64,000 nt of DNA, from positions 34,664,501 to 34,728,500 of the forward strand of contig NC_079879.1 in the NCBI RefSeq assembly GCF_029227915.1. Direction: 5' to 3'. This document shows, in pieces, positions 49,801 through 60,229 of the stretch. The position numbers and the translations under genes are program-made. This stretch comes from Hydractinia symbiolongicarpus. Its lineage: Eukaryota > Cnidaria > Hydrozoa > Anthoathecata > Hydractiniidae. How positions within the stretch are numbered: position 1 is the stretch's first letter; every line of letters begins with the position of its first letter. The notes under the pieces are model-generated. The model was not told the origin of the DNA, searched no databases, and worked only from the letters and a program-made list of their open reading frames with translations.

Positions 49801-52800
49801 ATCCTTGCATAGCTTTTTTTATCTCTGGAAATTTTGCAGGTGTGTCAAGTTGCTGAACATACGCAGACCATTAGGGAAGTCAGCTGTTGTGAACAAGTGA
49901 GTTTTGTGATGATGCTTATTTAATTTACAATGATTTGTTCAGCCCTTTTGAACTACCAACAAGTTGCTTCCTAATTTATTATTTTTAATTATCAATAGTA
50001 TTATTTAACACAAACAGGTTTCAGTGAAAAATGATTCTGGTTTGGAGATTGATGAGGATTTAGACATTGTGAATACTGATAGTGAACAGGAAACAATTGA
50101 AGCCGAGTCTAAAAAACTGCAGGTACTATTATCGATGCATTTTAAGATTGTGTAAACTTATATACTACTGACTGATTAATACTTTTCAATGCTATTTTAT
50201 TTAAATTTAGGATTATTGATGCAAGGGTTTATGTTTTGTGTTATGTAGCAATTCTAGAATCATCTTATCTTTTTATTTCAGAAAAAAAGTCCTTACAAAA
50301 AACCGTATAGAATGTGCATTTATTGTTCTATAATGTCTTCAAAATTGAGCAGACACATTAAAAAATGTCATAAGGAAAATGAGAGAGTGAAAAATGCACT
50401 AAAGATGACTAAGGTGAAGCAAATTGAGGAATGGAAAAAAATTAAAAGGGAAGGAATTTTAATGTACAACAAGTTGCAAGCTACCACAGAAAATCCTATT
50501 TTCCAAGAAGAACGTCAAAGAAAGAAATACTTGGAATTGCAACGTTGTAATTTATGCTCTGCTTTTATCTCTAAGCGTTTCTTTGCCAGCCACAAAAGAA
50601 CGTGCATGAGAAGACAAGATGCTGTCCCAACAGGCTTGCCATTGTCACTGGACTTCCTTCCAATGTCACTCCAAATGTCGGATCAATTCAAGGAAGTCAT
50701 TTTGGCCAAGCTTAGAGATGATCCCGTAGGTAAGTTATCATTTTTATATTTACGTTACGAGCTTTTTTCCATACTTTGTTCATAGTTTAGCAATTGATTT
50801 GTAGGACAGCTTTATGGTGATAACATCCCTGTTCTTTACATTTGTTACCAATTCATGAAATTTTCATTGTTCTTTATTAAATTATTACGAATAACTACAG
50901 TAATCAAAAATAATAAAAAATTGCAAAAGAAACTTCTGGGATTTAAGGAGTTAAAAAATACTTGTACTATTCATTAAAAGTCCTTATGTATTTCATAGAA
51001 ATCCTTAATTCATTCAAATAATTATTTAATAAACATAATCATGTTACATCCTAGATATGATCAAGTGTAACATTTTTTTGTTGTTTTTTATGAGCAAAAT
51101 AGTAAAAAAAGTGTTCAATTAAAGTTGTAGTTTAATTTAAAAAAAATATATGAATTGATCTTTTAGATTATTGACCTAATTCATAAAATTATGTTTTTAA
51201 AAGGTTTTGGGTTTATTTCGTTAAAATAAATACTCACAAATGTTTGACAGAAAAAAAAAATGTAGGTTTATTTAATTTGTATTCACGCCCCCAAAGGTTT
51301 AAGAACATCTATTTCAATGTACAACCTTCCACTGTACATCAAAATTGATGCAAATAATGTTTTTTTCAATTTTCTAAACCTTTAAACACAAAATGAATAT
51401 TTGCAAATTTAATTTGCCTTGTTTAATAATAGGAAATATATGTCGCAAAGATGAAATGATATTACGAATTGGAATGAAGTTGTTTGCAAAGCTTGTAGTC
51501 AAAAAAGAAAAAGCAGCCACCGTGAATAAATCTGTTAGGGGTCATATGCGAGTGTTAGGTAGCCTGTACCAATCTTTTAAGAGGATGAATGGCGTTTGTC
51601 ATGATCATGGTAATTTGTTAGATATGTTTGTGCGAAAGAATTTTACGTGTTTTACTGATGCCATTGACGCTGTTACTTTGAATGTTGATCGTAGTCTTAA
51701 GCCAGGACTACGCCAGAATGTTTTTTACATCATCAACAAAAGTGTAAAAATATTGTATGCTCATCAATATATGTTAGCTAACGAAGAGGAGGCCAGTGAA
51801 ATTGAAAAATTTATGGTATGCTATAAAGCCAACGAGGATTGCATGGTTTCCTCTGCACGATACGAGCTTGAAAAAAAAAGGCTAGTTAAAATAAGAAAAC
51901 CATGTCAGTTGCCTTTGGAAAGCAACATTGAGAAAATACATCAACATATTCTCAAGAGAATGGGTGAACTACTGTGTGTTTTTGAGTTATGGACTGCTCA
52001 CTCTTTTGTTGAACTGAGGAACTTAGTACTCACACGACTAACATTATTGAATGGGCGCCGTGGTGGGGAAACAAGTCGCCTCCTAGTAAAAGATTGGTTA
52101 GAAGCAGAAAGCGATAATTGGATTGATCAACAACGTCTTCAGAGTTTGAATGAAGCTGACAAACTATTAGTGAGTTCACTAAAAATAACCTACATGACGG
52201 GTAAAGGAAATCATCATTTGGTGTCTGTTTTATTTCCAAACGACACTACTTCTGCTATGAAAAGGTTAGTTGATCCAAAATTTAGATGCAAGGCTGGTAT
52301 CGACAAAAATAATGATTTTGTGTTTGCCAGCACACAGCTGTCATCTTTAAATGTGTCTGGCTGGCATGCATTGAAAGAAGTCTGTAAGAAACTAGAACTT
52401 ACCAATGTGGAAATTATAAATGCAACCACTAATAGACACCGCGTCAGCACTTTATATGCTGCGTTGGACCTGCCACAACAGGAAAGACAACTGTTCTACG
52501 CCCATATGGGTCATTCTGAAAGCATGAATAAAGATATTTATCAAGACCCATTAGCTTTAATGGGAGTCACAAAGATTGGAAAACAATTAATAAATCTCCA
52601 TGCAAGCGGTATGTATTTATTTGTTAGGGAGGAGCCTTTCTGTATGGAATAAAATTGTGGAAGTGGCACGCATTCTAGGTAACAACTTTATCATAGATCA
52701 TGAGTGGTAAATTTAATTTTTTTCTTGTTTATTGAGATTTAGGAAACCAGGATATAATGGAAGACTTGCCGGGTTATGTTTTAGTAAACCTTTTTTTATA

Positions 52801-55206
52801 AATTTTTGTCGTTTTAACCACTGTTTTTCATTTATTTGTTTAATTTTTTCTTATAATGTATTTAACAAATGTTCAAATCAGCTAATGTTATTTCACGATT
52901 ATTATGATCGAAATAATACGTGTTCCAAATTTGATTTCATTAAAAAATTATTAAAAGATTGCAGATGAGCAAAATGTAGAATGACTTTTCATGATTAGCA
53001 AGTCTTTCAGTGTTTATAACTTGATTGTTTATAGATAACGGTCATATTGAAGAAACTGATAAAAGTTTAAAAACATTTAAAGACAAAACTCATACAGGTA
53101 TGTTTGCTTTTTCTAATGTTGTCTGGTGCAAATAGAGAAAATTTCTGTTAGTTACAAAACTCGTTATTTTGTTCTTTTTATTAGTCATTGTTTTTGATGA
53201 AATTTTTTCAAATCAATGTGTGATCCAAAACCTAAAGATCTTCCCCATCATTGTTTTATATTGTTTGGAAAATTACCTTGAAGCTGCTCAATGGACTACA
53301 TAGCAGACTAATACTTTCTTTCTTTAGAAGACAAGAAATTGGCAACTAACTATGCAGTGACAAGTACTCCCGTAAGAACATCAGCTAAAGGTTAATACTT
53401 CACTGTAGTTTATTGATTCAATCTTTTGGGCCTCAGTGACTTGCAAAGTGTTTGTTTTTTTTGGTTTTTATTCAGCGACAAAGACAAAAAGATCAGTGGG
53501 GAAAAGAGTGATGATGCTGTCGAACAGTTCATCTGATGAAGAAGCTATTGAATCAAAAAATGGTTAGTTTTAAATTTAATTTAAAACAACGTCTGATTTA
53601 TAATACCAACCATGACCTTGTTTTAGATATACGATGGTTTTTTTGTTTTTGTTTTTAGTACCAGTTGAAGCTAGGAAGTATCCTTTGCGTGGTGAGTGGT
53701 TTGATTTTTGATTTTTTTTGTCAAACAATATTTATTCAACCTGTCCTACTCTGCGTTGTGGGAAATGTTTATTTATAGAACATTGAATTTGAAAACCAGA
53801 CCTTATTTGTTTTAAATCTCACATAGGTCAATTAAAAATCATATATATAAGTTGTTTTTATAGTACTCTATGCAAAATATATTACTTACCGTTTTTGCGG
53901 AAAATTGTTTAGTATCACTAATATTAAACGTAATATTTTTACAAATTACATGTACTTAACTTTTTTTCACTTACTTAAAAGTAATTGCGAGTTCACCGAA
54001 ATAAAAATGTATTTTTTGTTGACCATTTGATTGTACATTTGACTTTGAATTATAGGCAGATCAAAAAAAGAAAAAAGTACGTTAAAATTACTGGTGAGTA
54101 TCCTTTCAAGAGTCTTTCTGTTTTAATTAGTTATTTTAGTTTTCTCAATAACACTTAGACAGTTATGAAAATTATTTATATACCGAGAAATATCAACCTG
54201 GATTGTTTAAAATTTATGGGATGTACAAGTATTTTTTGCAAAAGATGTATTTCATGTTTATGAATATCCATTTCTATCTAGATGCCCAAATTAGTGATGA
54301 TTCATGTGATCCTACTTCCTATGAAGGTAAGTGATGTAAAAAATTAAGTTTAAAGAAACCTTTGTAGGTTGCTTCGTGTGCAAATTAGATTTTAAAGAAT
54401 TTGGCGTCTTCCCCAATCTTAAATTCTCTCAGAAATTCAACTTTCCAATGATCCTGGAGATTAAATATGTTGAAAAATGCTTAGATCTTTCAGGTGTCAT
54501 TAACTTTACTGATTTTTGAGTTGCCATAGTATAAAAACGCTGCTATATATAAGTTATAAAGGACAATATTTTTTCTGTTAAAGCAATAATAGTTTGAATG
54601 GTCGTCTTGCTAACCAGGAGTTATAATTTCCAGGAATTTTCTAGTTTAAAAAAACAACAAGATTTTATTCCAATAGATAAAGAAGAGAATGAGAGATTGA
54701 AATGCAAACGTAAGTTGCACACTTTTAGCGCTTCTTCATACGGTTTAGTTAAACCACTTTTTTAGGTTTGATATTAACAAAACTTATCTTATTGTTGCTT
54801 TTATACTTAGCTGTCAAATCCAGTGTCAAGTGGACTCCGGAATTAAATAAAGTGTTCTTCGAAAAATTTGGTTGTTACGTGCGTCGCACCAATGATCGAC
54901 CATTTCCAGGTATCAAATAATTTAGCTTTTGTTCGATGGTTTTTAAGTATAGGTAAATAGATTGTTTTGAACAATCACTTGCAAATGAGGCATAGTTGCT
55001 TAAAGCAACTATTTTGTGTCTTTTGTGCGAGTATACTCAATCATTCTTGCATTATTTTAGGTCGACTGGAAATGGAAAATTTTGCAAAAAGTTACTTTGG
55101 ATCAGCCAATTTTGCCTTCGCTGTGCGAACAAAAATAAACAACGAGCGGAAAAAGTTCGATGACATAAAGAATAAAAGGTTGAAAGAAATTGGACTAACT
55201 AGTTAA
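42705..55206 (+). CDS. SET methyltransferase / zinc finger / tyrosine recombinase fusion protein (5' end not found)
   Basis: Twenty-eight exons join in frame to 1,435 residues plus TAA: 42705-42813, 42886-43036, 43307-43505, 45123-45179, 45256-45285, 45366-45398, 45935-45997, 46620-46677, 46949-47973, 48047-48091, 48162-48220, 48419-48440, 48880-48900, 48985-48999, 49726-49770, 49840-49896, 50018-50122, 50282-50729, 51433-52608, 53035-53097, 53328-53390, 53476-53562, 53659-53691, 54056-54076, 54282-54326, 54677-54709, 54811-54909, 55061-55206. All introns are GT-AG and phases match at every join. Order: SET (about 37-150), acidic linker (170-700), C2H2/C2HC fingers (710-806), tyrosine recombinase (about 848-1,235), Myb-like end. 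The initiator Met is upstream and unidentified. I remember fish and cnidarian multicopy relatives of each part. The likely site of action is the nucleus. It is either a domesticated Crypton-like gene or the gene of a large intron-bearing element. The smallest exons (48,985; 54,056) are the least certain. Confidence 0.75.
43506..45122 (+). other. Intron of the fusion gene
   Basis: A 1.6-kb intron between the SET exons and the linker exons (donor GTGAGT, acceptor TTTAG). It holds an imperfect hairpin of about 19 bp at 43,644-43,683 (AAAAGGCATTCC, T, GGAATGCCTTTT) and a short (AT)n run at 43,775-43,802. No exon is seen inside it. Confidence 0.5.
45123..50122 (+). CDS. Acidic linker exons of the fusion gene
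   Basis: Fourteen mostly tiny exons around one 1,025-bp exon (46,949-47,973). The encoded stretch is rich in Glu, Asp, Asn and Val with no recognisable fold. The large exon contains an internal duplication: VDVYEPKNND and VDVCEPKGNN, GKGKDSVAINGQ and GEGKDAVLVNR, QDMEIVGENKEQVA and QDMKIGCENKEQVA, spaced about 125-130 residues. Later exons carry short acidic Ser-rich patches (PDFSSSDSET, DEDLDIVNTDSEQE) that resemble casein kinase 2 sites. The region is probably a flexible spacer. Confidence 0.6.
48474..48670 (-). mobile_element. tRNA-derived SINE in an intron
   Basis: Read on the minus strand, it has an A box TGGTGTAGTGGT (48,570-48,581) and a B box GGAGTTCGAATCCC (48,527-48,540). A non-tRNA tail follows, ending in TTCTTCTTCA. 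It sits antisense in the intron between exons at 48,419-48,440 and 48,880-48,900. Two more copies lie at 23.3-23.6 kb. Both promoter boxes are intact here, so this is the best-preserved copy. Confidence 0.8.
48624..48670. repeat. Perfect 20-bp hairpin at the SINE head
   Basis: TACATAGGTGAATCTTTATT, loop GCGATAT, then its exact reverse complement. The other SINE copies show only one arm of it. Confidence 0.8.
50282..50729 (+). CDS. Zinc-finger exon of the fusion gene
   Basis: The first finger is CIYCSIMSSKLSRHIKKCH (C-x2-C-x9-H-x4-H). About 60 basic residues follow, then a second finger with CNLC and HKRTC (C-x2-C-x11-H-x3-C). The exon ends at DDPVG, where the downstream recombinase exon continues in frame. 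This finger pair immediately before a tyrosine recombinase domain is an arrangement I remember from multicopy fish and cnidarian proteins. It likely gives DNA targeting. An upstream intron ends in TTTATTTCAG. The frame starting at 50,312 is only part of the exon. Confidence 0.75.
51433..52608 (+). CDS. Crypton-like tyrosine recombinase exon of the fusion gene
   Basis: One 392-codon exon. An N-terminal helical part (the arm-binding or core-binding region of such enzymes) is followed by the catalytic part. It holds LLNGRRGGETSRL with the first Arg (residue 1,057), MTGKGNHH with the strand Lys (1,105), NRHRVSTLYA with the second Arg (1,182), AHMGHSE with the His (1,208), and KDIYQDP with the nucleophilic Tyr (1,217) nine residues after that His, the usual spacing. 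The first His of the HxxR box is Thr. Such enzymes cut and join DNA through a 3'-phosphotyrosine link. Crypton transposons use this chemistry without terminal inverted repeats. No stop or frameshift interrupts the domain. Confidence 0.8.
53035..55206 (+). CDS. C-terminal exons with Myb-like domain of the fusion gene
   Basis: Nine small phase-1 exons encode a Lys/Ser-rich tail (RSVGKRVMMLSNSSSDEE, ISDDSCDPTSYE). The final two exons give VKWTPELNKVFFEKF, CYVRRTNDRPFP and VRTKINNERKKF. The Trp plus helix pattern resembles a Myb/SANT-type DNA-binding module found at the end of related recombinase proteins. The frame ends at TAA 55,204-55,206, followed by AT-rich 3' DNA. Exon uniformity (phase 1 at every join) supports the model. 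The exact donor of the 54,056 exon could also be 17 bases further on, which would break the phase. Confidence 0.6.
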
Positions 55207-56371
55207 TCATGCAGTTATTTTTGCTTTACTAATTTTTTGTTTGGATATACTGACTTTAGCTAACTTGTGAAGTTGTCGCTTTGAATTACCTAATTTCTAG
55301 TCATTTTGGTGTCTATTTACATTCCTGCGTTCTGTACATGTATTACGCACAAATGAGTTAGTGTGGATTTTTTTCCTTTTTTTTTAAGTTATGAATCGAT
55401 CCATTTATTCTTTGCAATTTATTTGTAATTTTATGTTCAGAAAAAAAAATTAGTCCACATTTTGCTTTCTTTATTTCTCCTTGGTTCAAACCTGTGAAAT
55501 GACTATGTGTCATCCTATAGGAAATGTTTTGCGCCAATACACTAATAATTACCGTCGGGTAGACCTTTTGTACCTTCTCACGATCACGTTATACGCAAGT
55601 GATTTTGCTGTATCACCAATCTTCGGAGTAACAGGTGTCTCAAGTGTAAATCCACTTCCGAACAAACTGGACAGAAATTAATAAATTGATTAAACGTAGA
55701 TTGGTCAACTTTTACATTATTTGCTCAAAAATATGAAGTGAAAATACATAATAGTTTTAGAAACAGCGAAAAGCTCACATTTAAAACGACTGCTTCAAGA
55801 ATATTTTTTTCCGACATGAACGGAACAGGTAATTAGGCATGATTGGGTATAAATCATAAGCCATTATTTTCGTTTACCGAAATTTTATGATCCTGCAAGT
55901 GGAAAATTGTCTTAGAGTAAAGAGTTGTTATAATGTCTTTTCCGTTTCTTGAGATCGATCAAAGAAGGGTAAACTTCGTTAGTTCGCACAAATATTGACA
56001 TCTGGTTAGAGTAAACAAACAAAAAACCAATCAAAAATATGCCTCGCCGGTCGTTATACCACAAATAAGGCACTTCTTATTTCCATCATTTTATTAGAGA
56101 AGTACTATTTCAGAATTTTTTCTTAACATCTTCTAAAATGACCTAGTTAGCATTTCTAGTCAGTTTATTTTCAGTTCTTCTCAGTTTTAAGAAGATAAAA
56201 TATAATTTGTATTGTAGCTGTATTGTAGAAAAATAATTTACCAAAGTCAAGGTGAAAACCCTGCATTTTCCTTATCTTAACCAGAAATTTTATGATTTCA
56301 TTCTTTTAATTTCTTCAGATTCTAAGATTACGGAGTTTAATACCGCGCAGGTCTGCCCACTAGAAAAGCGC
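55207..56371 (+). other. 3' flank of the fusion gene
   Basis: Contains the presumed 3' untranslated region. I see no further gene or repeat before the transposon boundary. Confidence 0.4.
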
Positions 56372-56376
56372 TTGTA
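56372..56376. other. Left target-site duplication (TTGTA)
   Basis: TTGTA lies directly outside the left inverted repeat. The identical five bases lie directly outside the right one (61,388-61,392). Confidence 0.6.
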
Positions 56377-56392
56377 GTAGGCTGTTCAGTCA
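56377..56392 (+). repeat. Left terminal inverted repeat
   Basis: GTAGGCTGTTCAGTCA. A subterminal hairpin with GCCGTGT and ACACGGC arms follows within 70 bases. Confidence 0.65.
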
Positions 56393-57449
56393 CGTGACTT
56401 TTTGCCGTGTTCGGAAATTCAGCTTAAAACAAGCTCGCACACGGCAACGCGTATTTTGTTATTGCGCGTGATGGCACTTATTTTAAATCGTCGAATTCGG
56501 CACCTATTTCGCTTAAGACAGATGGTGTATGGGCAGATAGTGATTGTTAAGTACCTTAAATTTGTTTTTTTGAATGAGACTTGTTTAAACGACCAACAGT
56601 GTATTCAGATTTCGACGAGGGAAATGTAAACTTGGCGCAAACAGAGGAAAGTGCATGACGTATCAGGTAGTCTCACTTGAAATTAGTTTATATTAAAAAT
56701 ATACTTTCAATTTCTATTCTTATTCCTAACTTTCCTGCATGACAAATCTGGAGAAAAAGCATTTTTTGTTTATATCGAACCCCCGTCTTAAAGTTCTATG
56801 TGACTTGCTGCAGTGCAACAACGAATTTCGACTTTTTATTTATTTTATTTTATTATATAATTTATAGTCTTGGAATGATGGCTATTAATCATGGCTATGT
56901 GCTAGATATTCCAGTTAACATTAGACACAGCTACTAAACTAAAGCACCAAAGCTAGCTAGCTACCTAGCTATATATATATTAGCCGAAGTAGTGGACCAG
57001 AAGATGGAGTGTGTGATGTTGTGTTTAATTATTCCATACCACTGTGTGGTTAATAGATAAAGGTATATTTTGCTTACTACTAGTGTGATTTGGTTTTTAA
57101 ACACTTAAAGTATTAGGCTTGGAAATTTGTTGATTCCAGATACCAATTTGTTACCCACTCAGTTCTTGCAAACTGTTTACTGTTTACCATTATTCTTTTT
57201 TACAAAAACGTCTCTCTTCCAACTTTCCAGGCCTAAAGTTAGCTAAGAGTCAGAGTAGGTTACTTTATAGCTAGCTTATACTGTTTTAAAAAGCAAGATT
57301 TAGATAATAATTGAAGAGATAATGATTATATAATGTTATTTTTGTAAATATTCCATTGTTTAGTATGTATAGCTATATCATAATTGCTGACGTAAACTAG
57401 AAAGGCAGATAATACACAGTCTAGGTAGGAATGGTATTTTAAAAATAAT

Positions 57450-58130
57450 ATGCATTGGTGGAAAGTTTTGCAGCTTATGTTAGACAATAAAATTATTAGT
57501 GCAGTTTCGCTTGATATATTTTCAGCTTTAAAAATGAGTATTAAAAATAAACAAGTTTATGATCTTTTTTCTTCATTGAATAAAAAAAGCATTAAAGAAG
57601 TAAGTGATGGATTTGTTTTACTTGGTGTTGAAATAACATGTCCAGAAAAAGCGTTATATACAAAAGTTAAAAGACTAGTAGAGAAAGTAAATGGTCTGAA
57701 AAAAAGGAAAGCTAATTCTGCTTTGTTGGAAGCTGAGTTTAGTGTTCCAGTGCAAATTACCCCACATCAGCGATCTATTGATGCGGCTAGTTCTAGAAAT
57801 GAAGTTTTGTTTAAAGAGAAAATGAAACAATTAAAGGAGGAAAACAAAAGTTTAAAAAGAAAGTGCGAAAATTTTCAAGAATTAGAAATTCAATACAACA
57901 CACAAGTCGAAGAGGTTAAGAAACTTAGTAACGAGCTATTTGTAGCAATGAAGGATGAAAATAAGTTGACAGCAGAATATCGTCGTATAAAGAACAATTA
58001 TCTTGAAGTAGAGGAAAAACTTAGAAATGTGGAATTGAAATTTAAAGATAATAGCAAAGCGAGGGCAGATAAATCAAATCTACAATGTCGGATCTTGGCC
58101 CTAATAATCCTTTATTTAACTCACAACTGA
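57450..58130 (+). CDS. Coiled-coil ORF, N-terminal piece of a broken element protein
   Basis: 226 codons. Residues 1-100 are a mixed helical region (FVLLGVEITCPEKAL). Residues 120-200 are a strong Lys/Glu coiled coil (KMKQLKEENKSLKRKCENF). The last residues, from about NQ at 210, are out of frame relative to the next ORF. The ORF overlaps the 628-codon ORF by 46 bases, one frame back. The overlap looks like the scar of an internal deletion rather than a designed gene pair. The first in-frame ATG is at 57,450, with a TAG eight codons before it. Confidence 0.55.
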   Translation: MHWWKVLQLMLDNKIISAVSLDIFSALKMSIKNKQVYDLFSSLNKKSIKEVSDGFVLLGVEITCPEKALYTKVKRLVEKVNGLKKRKANSALLEAEFSVPVQITPHQRSIDAASSRNEVLFKEKMKQLKEENKSLKRKCENFQELEIQYNTQVEEVKKLSNELFVAMKDENKLTAEYRRIKNNYLEVEEKLRNVELKFKDNSKARADKSNLQCRILALIILYLTHN

Positions 58131-59971
58131 AATCTTTAAGGGAAAAATTATTACCAAATGTTGTAGAAAACTGGAATTATTTAAGCGAAACACAAAAAAC
58201 GGACATGACCGATATGGGAAATTTCTTTTGCAAATTACATCTTCTGGCAAATTTTGCCTCAGAGGCAGATAAAGTTCTGCATTCATTTGAGAGAATGGTC
58301 CTCTGTGATGACTATGAAACAGTATTTGCCTTCAATAGTGCAAAAGAATCTTCTGCTTCTAGATTAGTGCGTACAGCTTGTAAAGCTTTTCATGTGCGTG
58401 GAAGTGACGAATGTGGAGTAGCATCGTATTTTAACTCGTTTTTAGCTGGTCGCAATCAGAAATCTTACTTTGTACCATTTATTGGAAATCGTTTTAACAT
58501 ATTGTTTTATAACGCTGCTGCATTATATTACCATCGTGATGCAGTCGTATCTTTTCTTTCATCATGGCCTGATCCTAATAATTTACTGAAAGCTGTAAAT
58601 GAAGACGTATCAAATAAGTTGTTTCTTAGTGAAGTCAGAGCACTTGGCATTATTGATAAGTTATTGACTGGTCCATTGTGGCGATTAATAGAGTCTTGTG
58701 AAAGTATCCTCGAAATAAATCCATACCTGTTACAACTTAAAGTCAAACTATCTGCACTCTGCAACAATTGTTCATCACTTTTATCTGGCAGTCATATTTT
58801 CCAAGAGGATGGTATTATTGTGCACAACAAAGATGAATTATTTATCAAGCTATTTGAGGATACAGGTGATGATGAATTGGATATTCTAACACAGCAAGCC
58901 CTTGAAATTATTTGCCATACAATTCTCATCATCTTAGAGCGTCAATGTAAGGATCAACTGCCTGGAGGAAAGTACTGGAGCCCCAGTCAGATAATAAAGG
59001 AGACGTCATCAATTGTACCAGTAACCAATAAGGGTTCTGAAAGTGACTTTGCAATTTTGGATTTGTTAGTGAAAACGAAGCCAAGTGCCAATGTTGAAAC
59101 ATTGCAGGCTTTAACCATGTGGTCGCGTAACAAAACACTTGATAGGTTTGAACAGAAGTCTTATGATGAGAAAAAAAGTATGATGGAATCAGCCAGACAT
59201 AATGTGGAAAAAATGAAGGCGAAGTATAAATCAAGGAGAAAAGAACTGTTGGAGGAGAGGAAAAGGAAATTGCTTGCTAAACAAGATATGAAAAAGAAAG
59301 CTGAAGAGAAAATAGCATTGAAGAAAGTTGAAGCTTTTAACAAATTGCTTGAGCTAAATGTCCAGGCTTGGATATTTGATGAACTGAAAAAAAACATCAT
59401 GGATATATCATCACAAAAACGTGCAGAAGTTTTGCTAGCGCAAATGAATTTTTACAGGCATGTTATGCCTTTCAAATGCAATTCCAAATTGTTTAACAAA
59501 ACAAAACAGAGTGGAAACAAAAGAGTTGATTTGTCTTGGGAAGAGCTTCTTGAAAACTTTGTTAAAATCATGCATGTAACATTTTCATCATCTGCAGAAA
59601 AGGTAACAAAGGATAACCTGAAGTCGAAGGAAGATAGAGATGAAGTAGTTGCAACCCAAAAAAAGGAACTGATGGAAAAGATCAAGAAAGAAAGGATGAA
59701 AAAACTGTCTGAACAACAAAAAAGCAACAAACTCCCTTCCTTCATCAAAGACCCTGATTGTTTAGTTGGTTTACACATACGGCATCATTTAAAGGAAGAA
59801 GATGAAGAGGATGCATATTGGTGTAAAGGGGAAATTCTAAGTGTAGCAAAACGACATTCCAATCCTAAACGCACGTTGTTTAATGTAGTATATGAGTCAG
59901 AACCTGAGACAGTTTGGAGTTTTCCAATAATTTTAGATTTTGAGAAGGGAGACGTTATTATGTTATCTTAG
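58085..59971 (+). CDS. 628-residue protein of a multicopy cnidarian/fish family with Tudor-like C-terminus
   Basis: Intact frame from an ATG that I doubt is the natural start: the five preceding codons also read as family-like sequence (IKST before MSDLGPNNPLF) until a stop at 58,070. Landmarks: MGNFFCKLHLLANFASEADK (45-63), ASRLVRTACKAFHVRGSDE (91-109), FIGNRFNILFYNAAALYY (132-149), LGIIDKLLTGPLWRLIES (187-204), DQLPGGKYW (290-298), SESDFAILD (318-326), NVETLQALTMWSRNKT (336-351), a long basic helix (370-420), and a final module from about 568 (LVGLHIRHHL, YWCKGEILSV, FNVVYES, FPIILDFEKGDVI) that resembles a Tudor/Agenet fold. I remember many relatives in corals, lancelets and fish, with a longer N-terminal region. 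The molecular function is not established. Its position inside the TIR element suggests it is, or derives from, the transposase. Confidence 0.65.
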   Translation: MSDLGPNNPLFNSQLKSLREKLLPNVVENWNYLSETQKTDMTDMGNFFCKLHLLANFASEADKVLHSFERMVLCDDYETVFAFNSAKESSASRLVRTACKAFHVRGSDECGVASYFNSFLAGRNQKSYFVPFIGNRFNILFYNAAALYYHRDAVVSFLSSWPDPNNLLKAVNEDVSNKLFLSEVRALGIIDKLLTGPLWRLIESCESILEINPYLLQLKVKLSALCNNCSSLLSGSHIFQEDGIIVHNKDELFIKLFEDTGDDELDILTQQALEIICHTILIILERQCKDQLPGGKYWSPSQIIKETSSIVPVTNKGSESDFAILDLLVKTKPSANVETLQALTMWSRNKTLDRFEQKSYDEKKSMMESARHNVEKMKAKYKSRRKELLEERKRKLLAKQDMKKKAEEKIALKKVEAFNKLLELNVQAWIFDELKKNIMDISSQKRAEVLLAQMNFYRHVMPFKCNSKLFNKTKQSGNKRVDLSWEELLENFVKIMHVTFSSSAEKVTKDNLKSKEDRDEVVATQKKELMEKIKKERMKKLSEQQKSNKLPSFIKDPDCLVGLHIRHHLKEEDEEDAYWCKGEILSVAKRHSNPKRTLFNVVYESEPETVWSFPIILDFEKGDVIMLS

Positions 59972-60229
59972 AATATAGTTAGTTATAGTATAGTTATATA
60001 TTTGAGGGAAGAAATTTTTGTGGTAATGTAACTCGTTCAAACCGTGGAACTTTTTTATGGCAAAAACTTCTTCCTTTGAGGATCATTGTTTTGTCAACTT
60101 GTGACATGTGGTATATATTGTTCTATTAAAACATTTAGCACTTATGGTAGCTTAATATTTTGCGTTCTTTTTTTTATTTAGGTGCTAAAAGGTGCAGTTG
60201 TTCCATTTTCATCTGATCTGCATATTTAT

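Noticed and set aside
51393-51432. ATG at 51,393 as the start of the recombinase gene
   Set aside because: It lies in the intron. The acceptor at 51,432 joins in phase with the zinc-finger exon, giving DDPVGNICRKDE.
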